64,000 bases of DNA from Micromonospora sp. MH99 (GCF_021442385.1 NZ_MUZA01000006.1:99412-163411); one strand, 5' to 3'; shown: positions 46,075 through 55,436, counted from the first letter of the stretch. Notes: generated from the sequence alone by a model not told the origin. Numbers and translations are program-made.

Positions 46075-46145
46075 GCGATCTTGCACTTACTGTCGCGGCA
46101 TAGCGGGCATTCCTCGCACTTCGGCGACAGGAAGTGCAAGATCGC
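46075..46145. repeat. Long inverted repeat, family A copy 2
   Basis: Arms at 46075-46096 and 46124-46145 match at 21 of 22 positions, beginning GCGATCTTGCACTT. The core is shared with the copy at 10475-10554. It ends 25 bases before the stop of the Lrp gene and could end that transcript. Confidence 0.8.
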
Positions 46146-46169
46146 GCAGGCGGGGGCGGGGCGGGGGTC

Positions 46170-46613
46170 TTAGGGGAGGGGTTGGGGGGTTATGGGGTTG
46201 TAGGGGAGGGGGGTGGACAGGACCATGGTGCTGGACGGCTGGCCGTACGGGGCCAGGCGGTCGATCACCCGCTCGAAGTCTCCGATCGAGCCGGCGGCCA
46301 CCTTGAGCATGCTGCACGCGTCACCGGTGATCCGGTGGATCTCCAGGATCTCCGGCCAGTCGGACACGTCGGGGTCGTGCAGGATGCACCGCGCGCCGTA
46401 ACAGGACATCCGGATCAGGGCGACCACCGTACGGCCGGCCCGGGTCAGGTCCACGTGGGCGTGGTAACCGGTGATCACCCCGGCTTCCTCCAGCCGGCGG
46501 ACCCGCTCGGCCACCGCTGGTGGGGACAGGTGCACCCGGCGGGACAACTCGCTGAAGGAGAGCCGGGCGTCGGCCTGCAACTCGCGCAGCAGCGCCCAGT
46601 CCATGTCGTCCAC
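46170..46613 (-). CDS. Lrp/AsnC-family regulator, probable controller of the kynurenine operon
   Basis: A 147-residue Lrp/AsnC regulator. The N-terminal HTH is DWALLRELQADARLSFSELSRRVHLSPPAV, and the C-terminal ligand-binding (RAM) domain spans about residues 65-135 with GVITGYHAHVDLTRAG and ITGDACSMLKVAA. It diverges from the tryptophan 2,3-dioxygenase gene across a 148-base gap, and in other bacteria KynR-type Lrp proteins respond to kynurenine to switch on such operons, so it is the likely local regulator. Its last residues (PLPYNPITPQPLP) are encoded by a G-rich tract. Start GTG 46613 (ATG 46604 possible). Confidence 0.88.
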   Translation of the reverse strand: MDDMDWALLRELQADARLSFSELSRRVHLSPPAVAERVRRLEEAGVITGYHAHVDLTRAGRTVVALIRMSCYGARCILHDPDVSDWPEILEIHRITGDACSMLKVAAGSIGDFERVIDRLAPYGQPSSTMVLSTPLPYNPITPQPLP

Positions 46614-46618
46614 GCCCG

Positions 46619-46680
46619 AACCTTACTTTCGTGAACTGGATTCGCCCAGCTGCCTTCGGTTCGTCAAGTCAGGCCGGCAA
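46619..46680. promoter_or_regulatory. Candidate Lrp-type sites upstream of the kynurenine operon
   Basis: TTCGTGAA at 46628-46635 and TTCGTCAA at 46660-46667 are near-repeats 32 bases apart, about three helical turns, in the divergent gap between the regulator and kynA. On the minus strand TAAGGT (about 46618-46623) sits six bases before the regulator GTG. Binding is inferred from position and spacing. Confidence 0.35.
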
Positions 46681-46761
46681 GTGCCGTTGATGCGGCATTC
46701 CGCAGCCCGATCCAACCGCGAGATCATGACGTCGGCAGCTTCGGGGGAAGGGAGACGACTG

Positions 46762-47664
46762 GTGGATCAGACGGACCGGCGGGCGCCGAAGCGCGTCGCC
46801 ACGGTACGACCGGTGACCCCGCGCCAGCGGGCGGCCCGTGCGGCGCGCAACGGCGGCGAGCCGACGCTGGAGTTCGCCGAGCTGGTGCCCTACGACGCGT
46901 ACGTGCGGGCCAGCGCCCTGCACCAGTTGCAGCAGCCCCTGAGCGACGACCCCGGCGAGATGTCCTTCCTCATGGTCAGTCAGATCATGGAGTTGTACTT
47001 CGGGCTGACCTGCCACGAGTTGCGCGAGACCCAGCGTCTGGTGCGCGCCGACCGGATCTGGGACGCGCTGGCCCCGCTGCGCCGCGCCACCCTGCACCTG
47101 GAAGGGCTCAACGCCGCCTGGCAGGGCCTGCGCTGGATGACCCCGGCCGACTTCAACAGGTTCCGCAACCTGCTCGGCGAGGGCTCCGGCTTCCAGTCGG
47201 CGATGTACCGGCACCTCGAGTTCCTGCTCGGGCTGCGCGACCCCGCGCTGATCCGGCCGTTCCGCCGGCAGAGCGAGGTGCATGGCGCGCTCAGCGCCGC
47301 GCTGGCCGCGCCGAGCCTCTGGGACGACGTGGTCGCGCTGCTCGCCCGGCGCGGCTTCGACATCCCCGCCGACCTGCTGAACCGGGACGTGGCGGTCGAG
47401 CACGACCCGCAGCCGGCGGTCGAGGCGGCCTGGGTGCGGATCTACGCCGACGGCGGGCCGGACAACCACCTGCGGCTGCTCGGCGAGGCGCTCAGCGGCG
47501 TCGCCGAGGAGTTCGGCGACTGGCGGTGGAACCACGTCAAGGCGGTGCAGCGGACAATGGGCGCCAAGGTCGGCAGCGGCGGCTCCGCCGGGCTGGCGTG
47601 GTTGCAGCGCAGCATGGCCCGGGTGGTCTTCCCGGAGCTGTGGTCGGCCCGCACCGCGATGTGA
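46762..47664 (+). CDS. kynA: Tryptophan 2,3-dioxygenase
   Basis: A 300-residue haem enzyme that opens the indole ring of tryptophan to N-formylkynurenine. Motifs: DAYVRASALHQLQQP, MSFLMVSQIMELYFGLTCHEL, FNRFRNLLGEGSGFQSAMYR (substrate pocket), DWRWNHVKAVQRTMG with the haem-ligand His, and GGSAGLAWLQRS. GTG 46762 has AAGGGAG 8 bases upstream; longer in-frame starts (46726, 46690) lack one. First gene of the operon, followed 14 bases later by kynU. The first 35 residues are basic and probably disordered. Confidence 0.95.
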   Translation: MDQTDRRAPKRVATVRPVTPRQRAARAARNGGEPTLEFAELVPYDAYVRASALHQLQQPLSDDPGEMSFLMVSQIMELYFGLTCHELRETQRLVRADRIWDALAPLRRATLHLEGLNAAWQGLRWMTPADFNRFRNLLGEGSGFQSAMYRHLEFLLGLRDPALIRPFRRQSEVHGALSAALAAPSLWDDVVALLARRGFDIPADLLNRDVAVEHDPQPAVEAAWVRIYADGGPDNHLRLLGEALSGVAEEFGDWRWNHVKAVQRTMGAKVGSGGSAGLAWLQRSMARVVFPELWSARTAM

Positions 47665-47678
47665 CCGGAGAGCGAGAC

Positions 47679-48959
47679 ATGCACACCCCACAGAGCGAGG
47701 CCCACCGCCTCGACCAGGCCGACCCGGGCCACCGACACCTCTTCCACGTGCCGCCCGCCGACGGCGGCGACCACCCCGAGTCGGCGTACCTCGCCGGCAA
47801 CTCGCTCGGCCTGCAACCCCGGGCCACCCGCGACGAACTCCTGGCCGACCTGGACGCCTGGGGGCGGCTCGGCGTCGAGGGGCACCTGGAGGCCGAGCGC
47901 GCCTGGCTGCCGTACCACGAGCTGTTGACCGCGCCGGCCGCCCGACTGGTCGGCGCCCTCCCCGCGGAGACCGTGGTGATGAACTCGCTCACGGTCAACC
48001 TGCACCTGCTGATGGTCAGCTTCTACCGCCCGGCCGGCGCGCGCACCCGCATCGTCATCGAGGACAGCGCGTTCCCCTCGGACAGCTATGCGGTGCGCAG
48101 CCAGGCCCGCTTCCACGGGCTGGACCCGGACGACACGGTGGTCCGGCTGCGCCCGCGTCCCGGCGAGGATGCAATGCGCACCGAGGACGTCACCGACTAC
48201 CTGGCCGCCGAGGGTGACCGGGTGGCGCTGGTGCTGCTGGGTGGCGTCAACTACCTCACCGGCGAGCTGCTGGACATCCCGGCGATCACGGCCGCCGGGC
48301 GGGCGGCCGGCGCGGTGGTCGGCTGGGACCTGGCCCACGCGGCGGGCAACGTGCCCCTGCGCCTGCACGACTGGGACGTCGACTTCGCCGCCTGGTGCTC
48401 CTACAAGTACCTGAACTCGGGGCCGGGCGCGCTGGCCGGCGTCTTCGTGCACGAGCGGCACCTCGGCGATCCCGACCTGCCGCGCTTCGAGGGGTGGTGG
48501 AGCACCGCGGCGGCCACCCGGTTCGAGATGACGCCGGTGTCCCGGCCACCGTCCACGGTGGAGGCCTGGCAGATCTCCAACCCGCCGATCTTCGCGATGG
48601 GTCCGGTGCGTACCTCGCTGGAGCTGTTCGACACGGTAGGCATGCCGGCGTTGCGCGCCCGCAGTTTGCGACTCACCGGCTGGCTGGAGGCACTGCTCGA
48701 CGAGGTCACCGCCGACCGGCCGCTGCGCGTGGTCACCCCGCGTGATCCGGCCCGCCGGGGCTGCCAGCTGTCGGTACGCGTCGGCGCCGGCAACGCCGCC
48801 GAGCTGACCAAGCGGCTGCGGCACGAGCACGGCGTCATCGCCGATGCCCGGGAGCCGGACATCGTCCGCTTCGCCCCGGTGCCGCTCTACTCCACGTACC
48901 TGGACTGCTGGCGGGCCGCCGCGGCGCTGGCCGCGACCGTGGGGCAGGTGAACCCATGA
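47679..48959 (+). CDS. kynU: Kynureninase
   Basis: A 426-residue PLP enzyme that cleaves 3-hydroxykynurenine (and kynurenine) to 3-hydroxyanthranilate plus alanine. AYLAGNSLGLQPRATRDEL starts the fold, VGWDLAHAAGNVPLRLHDW and DFAAWCSYKYLNSGPGALAG give the Asp and the PLP-binding Lys, and EGWWSTAAATRFEM follows. Length matches. ATG 47679 has GGAGAG nearby. It overlaps kmo by 4 bases (ATGA). Whether it acts on both substrates cannot be judged from sequence; with kmo next it should use the hydroxylated form. Confidence 0.95.
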   Translation: MHTPQSEAHRLDQADPGHRHLFHVPPADGGDHPESAYLAGNSLGLQPRATRDELLADLDAWGRLGVEGHLEAERAWLPYHELLTAPAARLVGALPAETVVMNSLTVNLHLLMVSFYRPAGARTRIVIEDSAFPSDSYAVRSQARFHGLDPDDTVVRLRPRPGEDAMRTEDVTDYLAAEGDRVALVLLGGVNYLTGELLDIPAITAAGRAAGAVVGWDLAHAAGNVPLRLHDWDVDFAAWCSYKYLNSGPGALAGVFVHERHLGDPDLPRFEGWWSTAAATRFEMTPVSRPPSTVEAWQISNPPIFAMGPVRTSLELFDTVGMPALRARSLRLTGWLEALLDEVTADRPLRVVTPRDPARRGCQLSVRVGAGNAAELTKRLRHEHGVIADAREPDIVRFAPVPLYSTYLDCWRAAAALAATVGQVNP

Positions 48960-50293
48960 CCGCCCGGCGCGACGAGATCGCGATCATCGGCGCCGGCCTG
49001 GCCGGCTGTCTGGCCGCCTGCTTCCTGGCCCGGCGCGGCTACCCGGTGGCCCTCTACGAGCGTCGGCCGGACCCGCGTGCCGGCGCGGCCGAGCGGGGAC
49101 GCTCGATCAACCTGGCCCTCTCCGAGCGCGGGTTGGACGCGCTGCGCCGGATCGGGCTGGCCGAGCAGGTGATGACCGACGCGCTGCCGATGCGCGGCCG
49201 GATGATCCACCCGGTCGAGGGGGAGCAGCAGTTCCAGTCGTACAGCGCGGCCGGTGACCGGGCGATCAACTCGATCAGCCGGGGAGCGCTCAACAACGCC
49301 CTGCTGGACGCCGCCGCCGCGCTGCCCGGGGTCCGGATCGTCTTCGACCACCGGCTCGTCGGGCTCGACCCGGCCGACCGCACCCTGAGCTTCGACACCC
49401 CGCAGGGCACGGTCGGTGCGAAGGCGTCGGTCGTGTTGGGCGCCGACGGCGCCGGCTCCGCGGTACGCGGACAACTGCTGGCGTACGGGCTGCTGCGCGA
49501 GAGCGTGGACTTCCTCGACTACGGCTACAAGGAGCTGACGATTCCGCCGCTCGGCGGCGACTTCGCCCTGGATCCGGACGCGCTGCACATCTGGCCGCGC
49601 GGCACCTCGATGATGATCGCGTTGCCGAACCCGGACCGTTCCTTCACCTGCACGCTGTTCTGGCCCAACGAGGGCGTCGGCAGTTTCGCGGCCCTGGACA
49701 ACCCGGCCGCGATCAGGGCGCACTTCGCCGAGCAGTACCCGGATGTGGTCCCGCTCGCCCCGAACCTGGTCGACGACTACCAGCACAACCCGGTGGGCGT
49801 GCTCGGCACGGTGCGCAGCACCCCCTGGCAGGTCAACGGCAGTGTCGGCCTGCTCGGCGACGCGGCCCACGCCATCGTGCCGTTCTACGGCCAGGGCGCC
49901 AACTGCGCCTTCGAGGATGTCGTCGAGCTGGACCGCTGCCTCGACGAGTGTGCCGACGAGTGGTCGGCAGCGTTGCCGCTGTTCCAGCGCCGCCGGCAGG
50001 AGAACGCCGAGGCCATCGCGCAGATGGCGCTTACCAACTTCGTGGAGATGCGCGACAAGGTCGCCTCGCCGGTGTTCCAGACCCGCCGGCGGGTGGAGCA
50101 CGCCCTGGAACGGGCACTGCCCGGCCGGTACGTTTCCCAGTACGAGCTGGTGTCCTTCTCCACCACCCCGTACGCCGAGGTGCGCCGCCGGGTCCGCCGG
50201 CAGCACCGGGTGCTCGGCGCGGTCGCGGGTGGGGCCGCGCTGCTGCTGGTGGGCGCGATCACGGCGGGGCTCAGCCGAGGGAGGCGCAGATGA
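48956..50293 (+). CDS. kmo: Kynurenine 3-monooxygenase
   Basis: A 445-residue FAD monooxygenase that uses NADPH and O2 to make 3-hydroxykynurenine. The N-terminal Rossmann motif is IAIIGAGLAGCLAACFLARR with an acidic end, then GRSINLALSERGLDALRRIG (kynurenine pocket), and GLLGDAAHAIVPFYGQGANC is the FAD-ribityl motif. Unusually for bacteria the last 30 residues form a hydrophobic helix (VLGAVAGGAALLLVGAITAG) plus basic tail, as in mitochondrial KMO, so it may be membrane-anchored. Overlaps kynU and the aldehyde dehydrogenase gene by 4 bases each. Confidence 0.93.
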   Translation: MTARRDEIAIIGAGLAGCLAACFLARRGYPVALYERRPDPRAGAAERGRSINLALSERGLDALRRIGLAEQVMTDALPMRGRMIHPVEGEQQFQSYSAAGDRAINSISRGALNNALLDAAAALPGVRIVFDHRLVGLDPADRTLSFDTPQGTVGAKASVVLGADGAGSAVRGQLLAYGLLRESVDFLDYGYKELTIPPLGGDFALDPDALHIWPRGTSMMIALPNPDRSFTCTLFWPNEGVGSFAALDNPAAIRAHFAEQYPDVVPLAPNLVDDYQHNPVGVLGTVRSTPWQVNGSVGLLGDAAHAIVPFYGQGANCAFEDVVELDRCLDECADEWSAALPLFQRRRQENAEAIAQMALTNFVEMRDKVASPVFQTRRRVEHALERALPGRYVSQYELVSFSTTPYAEVRRRVRRQHRVLGAVAGGAALLLVGAITAGLSRGRRR

Positions 50294-51798
50294 CCGGCAC
50301 CTGGGACGCCACGCTGATGACCGGCCGCGCGCCGGCCGGGCCGTCGCGGCTGCGCAACTTCGTCGGCGGCGAGTTCGTCGACGGCGGGTCGACGTTCACC
50401 AAGGTGAGCCCGGTGACCGGCGAGCCGGTCTTCGAGGTCGTCGAGGCGGCGCGGTCCACCGTGGACGACGCGGTTGCGGCAGCCCGCGCGGCGTTGCGTG
50501 GGCCGTGGGGCCGGATGGGGGAGCGCGAGCGCGCCGAGGTGCTGCGCCGTGTCGCGGACGAGCTGGAACGTCGCTTCGACGATCTGGTCACCGCCGAGGT
50601 CGCCGACACCGGCAAGTCCATCGCCCAGGCCCGCACGCTGGACATCCCGCGTGGCGCGGCGAACTTCCGGGCGTTCGCGGAGATCGTCGCGACCGCGCCC
50701 ACCGAGTCGTTCACCACTGTCACCCCGACCGGCGGCCGGGCGCTGAACTACGCCGTCCGCAAGCCGGTCGGCGTGGTCGCGGTCATCGTGCCGTGGAACC
50801 TGCCGCTGCTGCTGCTCACCTGGAAGGTCGCCCCGGCGCTCGCCTGCGGCAACGCCGTGGTGGTCAAGCCCAGCGAGGAGACGCCCGCCTCGGCGACGTT
50901 GCTCGCCGAGGTGATGGCCGCCGCCGGCGTACCGGACGGGGTGTTCAACCTGGTGCACGGCTTCGGGCCGGACTCGGCCGGCGAGTTCCTCACCCGCCAC
51001 CCCGGCGTCGACGCGATCACCTTCACCGGCGAGTCGGCCACCGGCGGCGCGATCATGCGGGCCGCCGCCGACGGCGTGAAGGCGGTGAGCTTCGAGCTGG
51101 GCGGCAAGAACGCCGGCCTGGTCTTCGCCGACGCCGACCTGGACGCGGCGGTGGCCGGCTCGATGCGCTCCAGCTTCACCAACGGCGGCCAGGTGTGCCT
51201 GTGCACCGAGCGCATCTACGTGCAGCGGCCGGTCTTCGAGGAGTTCACCGCCCGGCTGGCGAAGCGGGCCGGCGAGCTGGCGTACGGCTGGCCGACCGAC
51301 GAGGCCACCGCCACCATGCCGCTGATCTCCCCGCAGCACCGGGCGAAGGTGCTCGGCGCGTACGAGCTGGCCCGCGCCGAGGGCGCCGAGGTGCTCACCG
51401 GCGGCGGCACGCCCACTTTCGGTGACGCCCGCGACGGCGGGTCGTACGTGCAGCCGACGGTGCTCACCGGCCTCGGCCCGGCCGCCCGCACCAACCGGGA
51501 GGAGATCTTCGGCCCGGTCGTGCACGTGGCGCCGTTCGACACCGAGGACGAGGCGTACGCCCTGGCCAACGGCACCGAGTACGGCCTGGCGGCGACCGTG
51601 TGGACCCGGGACGTGGGCGTCGCACACCGGGCCGGAGTCCGACTGGACGCGGGCATCGTCTGGGTCAACACCTGGTTCCTGCGGGACCTGCGCACGCCGT
51701 TCGGTGGGGTGAAGGCCTCCGGGATCGGTCGCGAGGGCGGCGTGCACTCGTTGAACTTCTACTCCGAACTCACCAACGTCTGCGTGGACCTGTCGTGA
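50290..51798 (+). CDS. amnC: 2-aminomuconic 6-semialdehyde dehydrogenase
   Basis: A 502-residue aldehyde dehydrogenase that oxidises 2-aminomuconate semialdehyde to 2-aminomuconate with NAD. Family motifs: VIVPWNLPLLLLTWKVAPAL, VVVKPSEETPASATL, VSFELGGKNAGLVFADADLD (Glu) and FTNGGQVCLCTERIYV with the catalytic Cys, then NREEIFGPVVHVAPF and the tail TPFGGVKASGIGREGG. Overlaps kmo by 4 bases. The substrate is assigned from the ACMSD and aminomuconate deaminase genes in the same operon; sequence alone shows only an ALDH. Confidence 0.9.
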   Translation: MTGTWDATLMTGRAPAGPSRLRNFVGGEFVDGGSTFTKVSPVTGEPVFEVVEAARSTVDDAVAAARAALRGPWGRMGERERAEVLRRVADELERRFDDLVTAEVADTGKSIAQARTLDIPRGAANFRAFAEIVATAPTESFTTVTPTGGRALNYAVRKPVGVVAVIVPWNLPLLLLTWKVAPALACGNAVVVKPSEETPASATLLAEVMAAAGVPDGVFNLVHGFGPDSAGEFLTRHPGVDAITFTGESATGGAIMRAAADGVKAVSFELGGKNAGLVFADADLDAAVAGSMRSSFTNGGQVCLCTERIYVQRPVFEEFTARLAKRAGELAYGWPTDEATATMPLISPQHRAKVLGAYELARAEGAEVLTGGGTPTFGDARDGGSYVQPTVLTGLGPAARTNREEIFGPVVHVAPFDTEDEAYALANGTEYGLAATVWTRDVGVAHRAGVRLDAGIVWVNTWFLRDLRTPFGGVKASGIGREGGVHSLNFYSELTNVCVDLS

Positions 51799-51818
51799 GC
51801 CGTAGCGAGGGAGCGGGC
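51795..51818 (+). repeat. Short insert-like sequence between amnC and the hydratase gene
   Basis: GTGAGCCGTAGCGAGGGAGC is a short sequence resembling the one at 54601-54655. Elsewhere in this operon genes overlap by 4 bases, but here a 20-base gap exists that looks like part of the same repeat and supplies the ribosome binding site GAGGGAG for the next gene. Confidence 0.4.
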
Positions 51819-52616
51819 ATGGAAGCCGACATCGAGGCCGCCAACCGGGAGCTGGCCGACGCCCGCAGCACCGGCAAGCCCTGCCCGCCGCTGCGCGGTC
51901 GGCTGCTGCCGGAGGGCGACGTCGAGTCCGCGTACCGCGTGCAGCAGCTCCAGACGCGGGCCTGGCAGGGTCGCGGCGAGCGCCGCGTGGGCGCGAAGAT
52001 CGGGTTGACCTCGCGGGCGGTGCAGGAGACCTTCGGGGTGTTCCAGCCGGACTTCGGGATGCTCACCGACGCCATGGCGGTCGGCGACGGGGTCGAGGTG
52101 CCGATCGACCGGCTGCTCCAGCCGCGGGTCGAGGCGGAGATCGCGTTCGTGCTCGACAAGGATCTCGCGGATCCGCAGATCACGACTGTCGACCTGATCC
52201 GCGCCGTCGACCACGTGCTGCCGGCGATCGAGATCGTCGACTCGCGCATCGCCGGCTGGGACATCTCCATCGTGGACACCGTCGCCGACAACGCCTCCAG
52301 CGGGCTCTTCGTGCTCGGCACCACGCCGCGCCGCCTCGCCGACGTCGACCTGCGGCTGTGCGGAATGGTGCTGGAGCATGCCGGCGAGCCGGTCTCGGTC
52401 GGCGCGGGCGCGGCCTGCCTGGGCAACCCGCTGCACGCCCTGCACTGGCTGGCCGGCACCCTCGCCCGCGCCGGTGACCCGCTGCGCGCCGGGGACGTGG
52501 TCCTCTCCGGGGCGCTCGGCCCGATGGTGCCGGTTACCCCGGGGGCTGCGTACGAGGCACGGATCTCCGGGCTCGGCTCGGTGCGTACGGCCTTCACCCG
52601 AGGGGAGTCAGCGTGA
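51819..52616 (+). CDS. 2-oxopent-4-enoate hydratase (fumarylacetoacetase family)
   Basis: A 265-residue member of the hydratase/decarboxylase family. [33 protein letters not shown] (metal Glu) and [13 protein letters not shown] are family motifs. It should hydrate 2-oxopent-4-enoate to 4-hydroxy-2-oxovalerate. The paralogue at 54663 is the decarboxylase: the order hydratase, acetaldehyde dehydrogenase, aldolase, decarboxylase copies the xylJQKI order of meta-cleavage operons. ATG 51819 has GAGGGAG 8 bases upstream. Overlap of 4 bases with the next gene. Confidence 0.88.
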   Translation: MEADIEAANRELADARSTGKPCPPLRGRLLPEGDVESAYRVQQLQTRAWQGRGERRVGAKIGLTSRAVQETFGVFQPDFGMLTDAMAVGDGVEVPIDRLLQPRVEAEIAFVLDKDLADPQITTVDLIRAVDHVLPAIEIVDSRIAGWDISIVDTVADNASSGLFVLGTTPRRLADVDLRLCGMVLEHAGEPVSVGAGAACLGNPLHALHWLAGTLARAGDPLRAGDVVLSGALGPMVPVTPGAAYEARISGLGSVRTAFTRGESA

Positions 52617-53545
52617 GCGTCGGCGTGGCGGTGCTCGGTTCCGGAAACATCGGCACCGACCTGATGATCAAAGTTCTCCGGCTCAGTGACAGCCTGCGGA
52701 TGGTGGCGATGGCCGGCATCGACCCGGCCTCCGACGGCCTGGCCCGGGCCCGCCGACTCGGCGTGGCCACCACCGCCGACGGCGTCGACGGGCTGGTCGC
52801 GATGCCCGAGTTCGCCGACGTCGAACTGGTCTTCGACGCGACCTCGGCGGGCGCGCACCGACGCCACGACGAGGTGCTGCGCGCGCACGGCAGGACGCTT
52901 GTCGACCTGACCCCGGCCGCGCTCGGCCCGTACGTGGTGCCGCCGGTCAACCTCGACGAGCACCTGCACGAGCCGAACGTCAACATGGTGACCTGCGGCG
53001 GGCAGGCGACAGTGCCGATCGTCGCCGCCGTCCGCCGGATCACCCCGGTGGCGTACGGGGAGATCGTCGCGTCGATCGCGTCGAAGTCGGCCGGGCCGGG
53101 CACCCGGGCCAACATCGACGAGTTCACCGAGACCACCGCTCGCGCCATCGAGGTGGTCGGCGGGGCGGAGCGGGGCAAGGCGATCATCGTGTTGAACCCG
53201 GCGGACCCGCCGCTGCTCATGCGCGACACCGTCTACTGCCTCTGCCCGGACGTCGACGCCGACACCGCAGCCATCGCCGCCTCGGTCGCCGAGATGGTGG
53301 CGACGGTCCAGGAGTACGTCCCCGGCTACCGGCTCAAGCAGGACGTGCAGTTCGACCGCGTCGAGGCGTACGTGCCGACGCTCGGGCGGCAGCTCACCGC
53401 GTTGCAGGTGTCGGTCTACCTGGAGGTCTCCGGGGCGGGCCACTACCTGCCCGCGTACGCCGGGAACCTGGACATCATGACCTCCGCCGCGCTGCGCACC
53501 GCGGAGCGGCTGGTCGCCAGGCGTTCGACGGGAGCGGTGGCATGA
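52613..53545 (+). CDS. Acetaldehyde dehydrogenase (acetylating)
   Basis: A 310-residue CoA-acylating aldehyde dehydrogenase of the MhpF/DmpF type. [19 protein letters not shown] is the NAD-binding motif, [18 protein letters not shown] carries the catalytic Cys, and [20 protein letters not shown] is the conserved core. It converts acetaldehyde from the aldolase to acetyl-CoA; the two usually form a channel complex. GTG 52613 overlaps the hydratase gene by 4 bases and the aldolase gene starts 4 bases before its end (ATGA), which fits with complex formation. Confidence 0.95.
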   Translation: MSVGVAVLGSGNIGTDLMIKVLRLSDSLRMVAMAGIDPASDGLARARRLGVATTADGVDGLVAMPEFADVELVFDATSAGAHRRHDEVLRAHGRTLVDLTPAALGPYVVPPVNLDEHLHEPNVNMVTCGGQATVPIVAAVRRITPVAYGEIVASIASKSAGPGTRANIDEFTETTARAIEVVGGAERGKAIIVLNPADPPLLMRDTVYCLCPDVDADTAAIAASVAEMVATVQEYVPGYRLKQDVQFDRVEAYVPTLGRQLTALQVSVYLEVSGAGHYLPAYAGNLDIMTSAALRTAERLVARRSTGAVA

Positions 53546-54666
53546 CCGACCTGTACATCCAGGACGTGACGCTGCGCGACGGCATGCACGCCATCGCCCA
53601 CCGGTACACGGTCGACCAGGTACGCACCATCGCCGCCGCCCTGGACGCCGCCGGGGTGGCCGCGATCGAGGTGGCGCACGGCGACGGGCTCGCCGGGTCC
53701 AGCGTCAACTACGGCCACGGCGCGGCCAGCGACGCCGAGTGGATCTCCGCCGCCGCCGAGGTGATGACGAACGCGAAGCTCACCACCCTGCTGCTGCCCG
53801 GCATCGGCACGATCGCCGACCTGAAGGCGGCGAAGGCGCTCGGGGTGACGAGCGTCCGCATCGCCACCCACTGCACCGAGGCCGACATCTCCGCCCAGCA
53901 CATCTCCTGGGCGCGGGAGAACGGCATGGACGTGTCGGGCTTCCTGATGATGTCGCACATGAACGATCCGGCCGGGCTCGCCGGGCAGGCCAAGCTCATG
54001 GAGTCGTACGGGGCGCACTGCGTCTACGTCACCGACTCCGGCGGCCGGCTGCTGATGTCGGACGTGGCGCAGCGGGTCGACGCGTACCGGCAGGTCCTCG
54101 ACCCGGCGACGCAGATCGGCATCCACGCCCACCACAACCTGTCGCTCGGCGTCGCCAACAGCGTGCTGGCGGTCGAGCACGGCCGGATCACCGGGTCCGC
54201 GCCGGCCGGTACCGACGCGGCCCACGGCCGGACGGTCCGCGTGGACGCCTCCCTCGCCGGAATGGGCGCGGGCGCCGGGAACGCACCGCTGGAGGTCTTC
54301 GTGGCGGTCGCCGAGCTGCACGGCTGGAAGCACGGCTGCGACGTGTTCGCGCTGATGGACGCCGCCGACGACATCGTCCGCCCGTTGCAGGACCGGCCGG
54401 TCCAGGTGGACCGGGAGACGCTCTCCCTGGGGTACGCGGGGGTCTACTCCAGCTTCCTGCGGCACGCCGAGCGGGCCTCGGACCGCTACGGCGTCGACGT
54501 CCGGTCGATCCTGGTCGAGCTGGGTCGCCGTCGGATGGTCGGCGGCCAGGAGGACATGATCGTCGACGTGGCACTCGACCTGGCCGGCAAGGAGCAGGCT
54601 GTGAGCGCGAGGAGTGAGCCGGGTTTGCGAGCCCCGCAGTCGCGAACGGAAGGTGACGCAGCATGA
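53542..54666 (+). CDS. 4-hydroxy-2-oxovalerate aldolase
   Basis: A 374-residue Mn-dependent aldolase that splits 4-hydroxy-2-oxovalerate to pyruvate and acetaldehyde. [15 protein letters not shown] (metal Asp and base), [21 protein letters not shown] core, [14 protein letters not shown] (metal His pair) and [10 protein letters not shown] follow the DmpG/MhpE order. The last 21 residues ([19 protein letters not shown]) come from a repeat-like insert and are not part of the normal fold. Overlaps acetaldehyde dehydrogenase by 4 bases and the decarboxylase gene by 4 bases. Confidence 0.94.
   Translation: MTDLYIQDVTLRDGMHAIAHRYTVDQVRTIAAALDAAGVAAIEVAHGDGLAGSSVNYGHGAASDAEWISAAAEVMTNAKLTTLLLPGIGTIADLKAAKALGVTSVRIATHCTEADISAQHISWARENGMDVSGFLMMSHMNDPAGLAGQAKLMESYGAHCVYVTDSGGRLLMSDVAQRVDAYRQVLDPATQIGIHAHHNLSLGVANSVLAVEHGRITGSAPAGTDAAHGRTVRVDASLAGMGAGAGNAPLEVFVAVAELHGWKHGCDVFALMDAADDIVRPLQDRPVQVDRETLSLGYAGVYSSFLRHAERASDRYGVDVRSILVELGRRRMVGGQEDMIVDVALDLAGKEQAVSARSEPGLRAPQSRTEGDAA
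54601..54655 (+). repeat. Repeat-like insert extending the aldolase C terminus
   Basis: The sequence GTGAGCGCGAGGAGTGAGCC and following bases to about 54655 resemble the junction at 51795. It adds about 18 residues to the end of the aldolase. A gene-end repeat of this kind is reminiscent of short mobile repeats of Micromonosporaceae, but I have no copy count. Confidence 0.45.
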
Positions 54667-55436
54667 TCGGCGTGGACATCACCGGGATCGCCGACAAGCT
54701 CGGCGCGGCGGCCGACACGGCCACCGCGATCGGTCAGCTCGCCGCCGAGACCGGTCTCGACGTGGACACCGCGTACGGCGTGCAGGCCGCCCTGGTGCAG
54801 CGCCGACTGGAACGCGGCGAGCGGCTGGTCGGGCTGAAGATGGGGCTGACCAGCCGGGCGAAGATGGCCCAGGTCGGCGTGGACGAGGTGATCTGGGGGC
54901 GGCTCACCGACGCGATGCGGGTGCCCGACGGCGGCACGGTCGACCCGGCCGCGTACATCCATCCCCGGGTCGAGCCGGAGGTGGCGTTCCTGCTGGATCG
55001 GCTGCCGGAGCCGGGCGAGCCGGTCGGCGACTTCACCACTGCGGTCCGCGCGGTCGCGCCGGCCATCGAGCTGATCGACTCCCGGTACGCGGATTTCCGC
55101 TTCTCGCTGCCGGACGTCGTCGCCGACAACACCTCGGCCGCCGCGTTCGTGATCGGTCCGTGGTCGCCGGTGCCGTCGGGGCTGGACAACCTGGGCGTGC
55201 TGCTGGAGGTCGACGGTCGGGTGGCCCAGGTCGGTTCGACGGCGGCGATCCTCGGCGATCCGCGTCGGGCGCTCGACGAGGGCATCCGGCTGGCCGGCCG
55301 GCACGGGGTGCGGTTGCAGTCCGGCTGGGTCTTCCTGGCCGGTGCGGCCACCGCCGCGGTGCCGCTGCGTCCCGGCGCGCACATCCGCGCGGTCGTCGAG
55401 AAGCTCGGCACGGCGTCCCTGCGGGCGTCGTCATGA
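54663..55436 (+). CDS. amnD: 2-oxo-3-hexenedioate (4-oxalocrotonate) decarboxylase
   Basis: A 257-residue paralogue of the hydratase at 51819. [40 protein letters not shown] and [20 protein letters not shown] are family motifs. It decarboxylates 4-oxalocrotonate formed by deamination of 2-aminomuconate, giving 2-oxopent-4-enoate. Assignment to decarboxylase rests on gene order next to the deaminase and on the AmnD-like sequence; the reverse assignment with 51819 cannot be excluded. ATG 54663 overlaps the aldolase by 4 bases; its 3' end overlaps the deaminase start. Confidence 0.85.
   Translation: MIGVDITGIADKLGAAADTATAIGQLAAETGLDVDTAYGVQAALVQRRLERGERLVGLKMGLTSRAKMAQVGVDEVIWGRLTDAMRVPDGGTVDPAAYIHPRVEPEVAFLLDRLPEPGEPVGDFTTAVRAVAPAIELIDSRYADFRFSLPDVVADNTSAAAFVIGPWSPVPSGLDNLGVLLEVDGRVAQVGSTAAILGDPRRALDEGIRLAGRHGVRLQSGWVFLAGAATAAVPLRPGAHIRAVVEKLGTASLRASS

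Larger units (their letters stand above)
45864..46169. other. Intergenic region with C-rich tract, two inverted repeats and G-rich tract
   Basis: The 306-base gap upstream of the surface-protein gene holds a C-rich tract (about 45920-45970), the family C repeat (45981-46051), the family A repeat (46075-46145) and a G-rich tract that starts at about 46141 and runs to about 46215 over the end of the Lrp gene. Promoter positions for 45863 must lie close to the C-rich tract. Confidence 0.6.
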
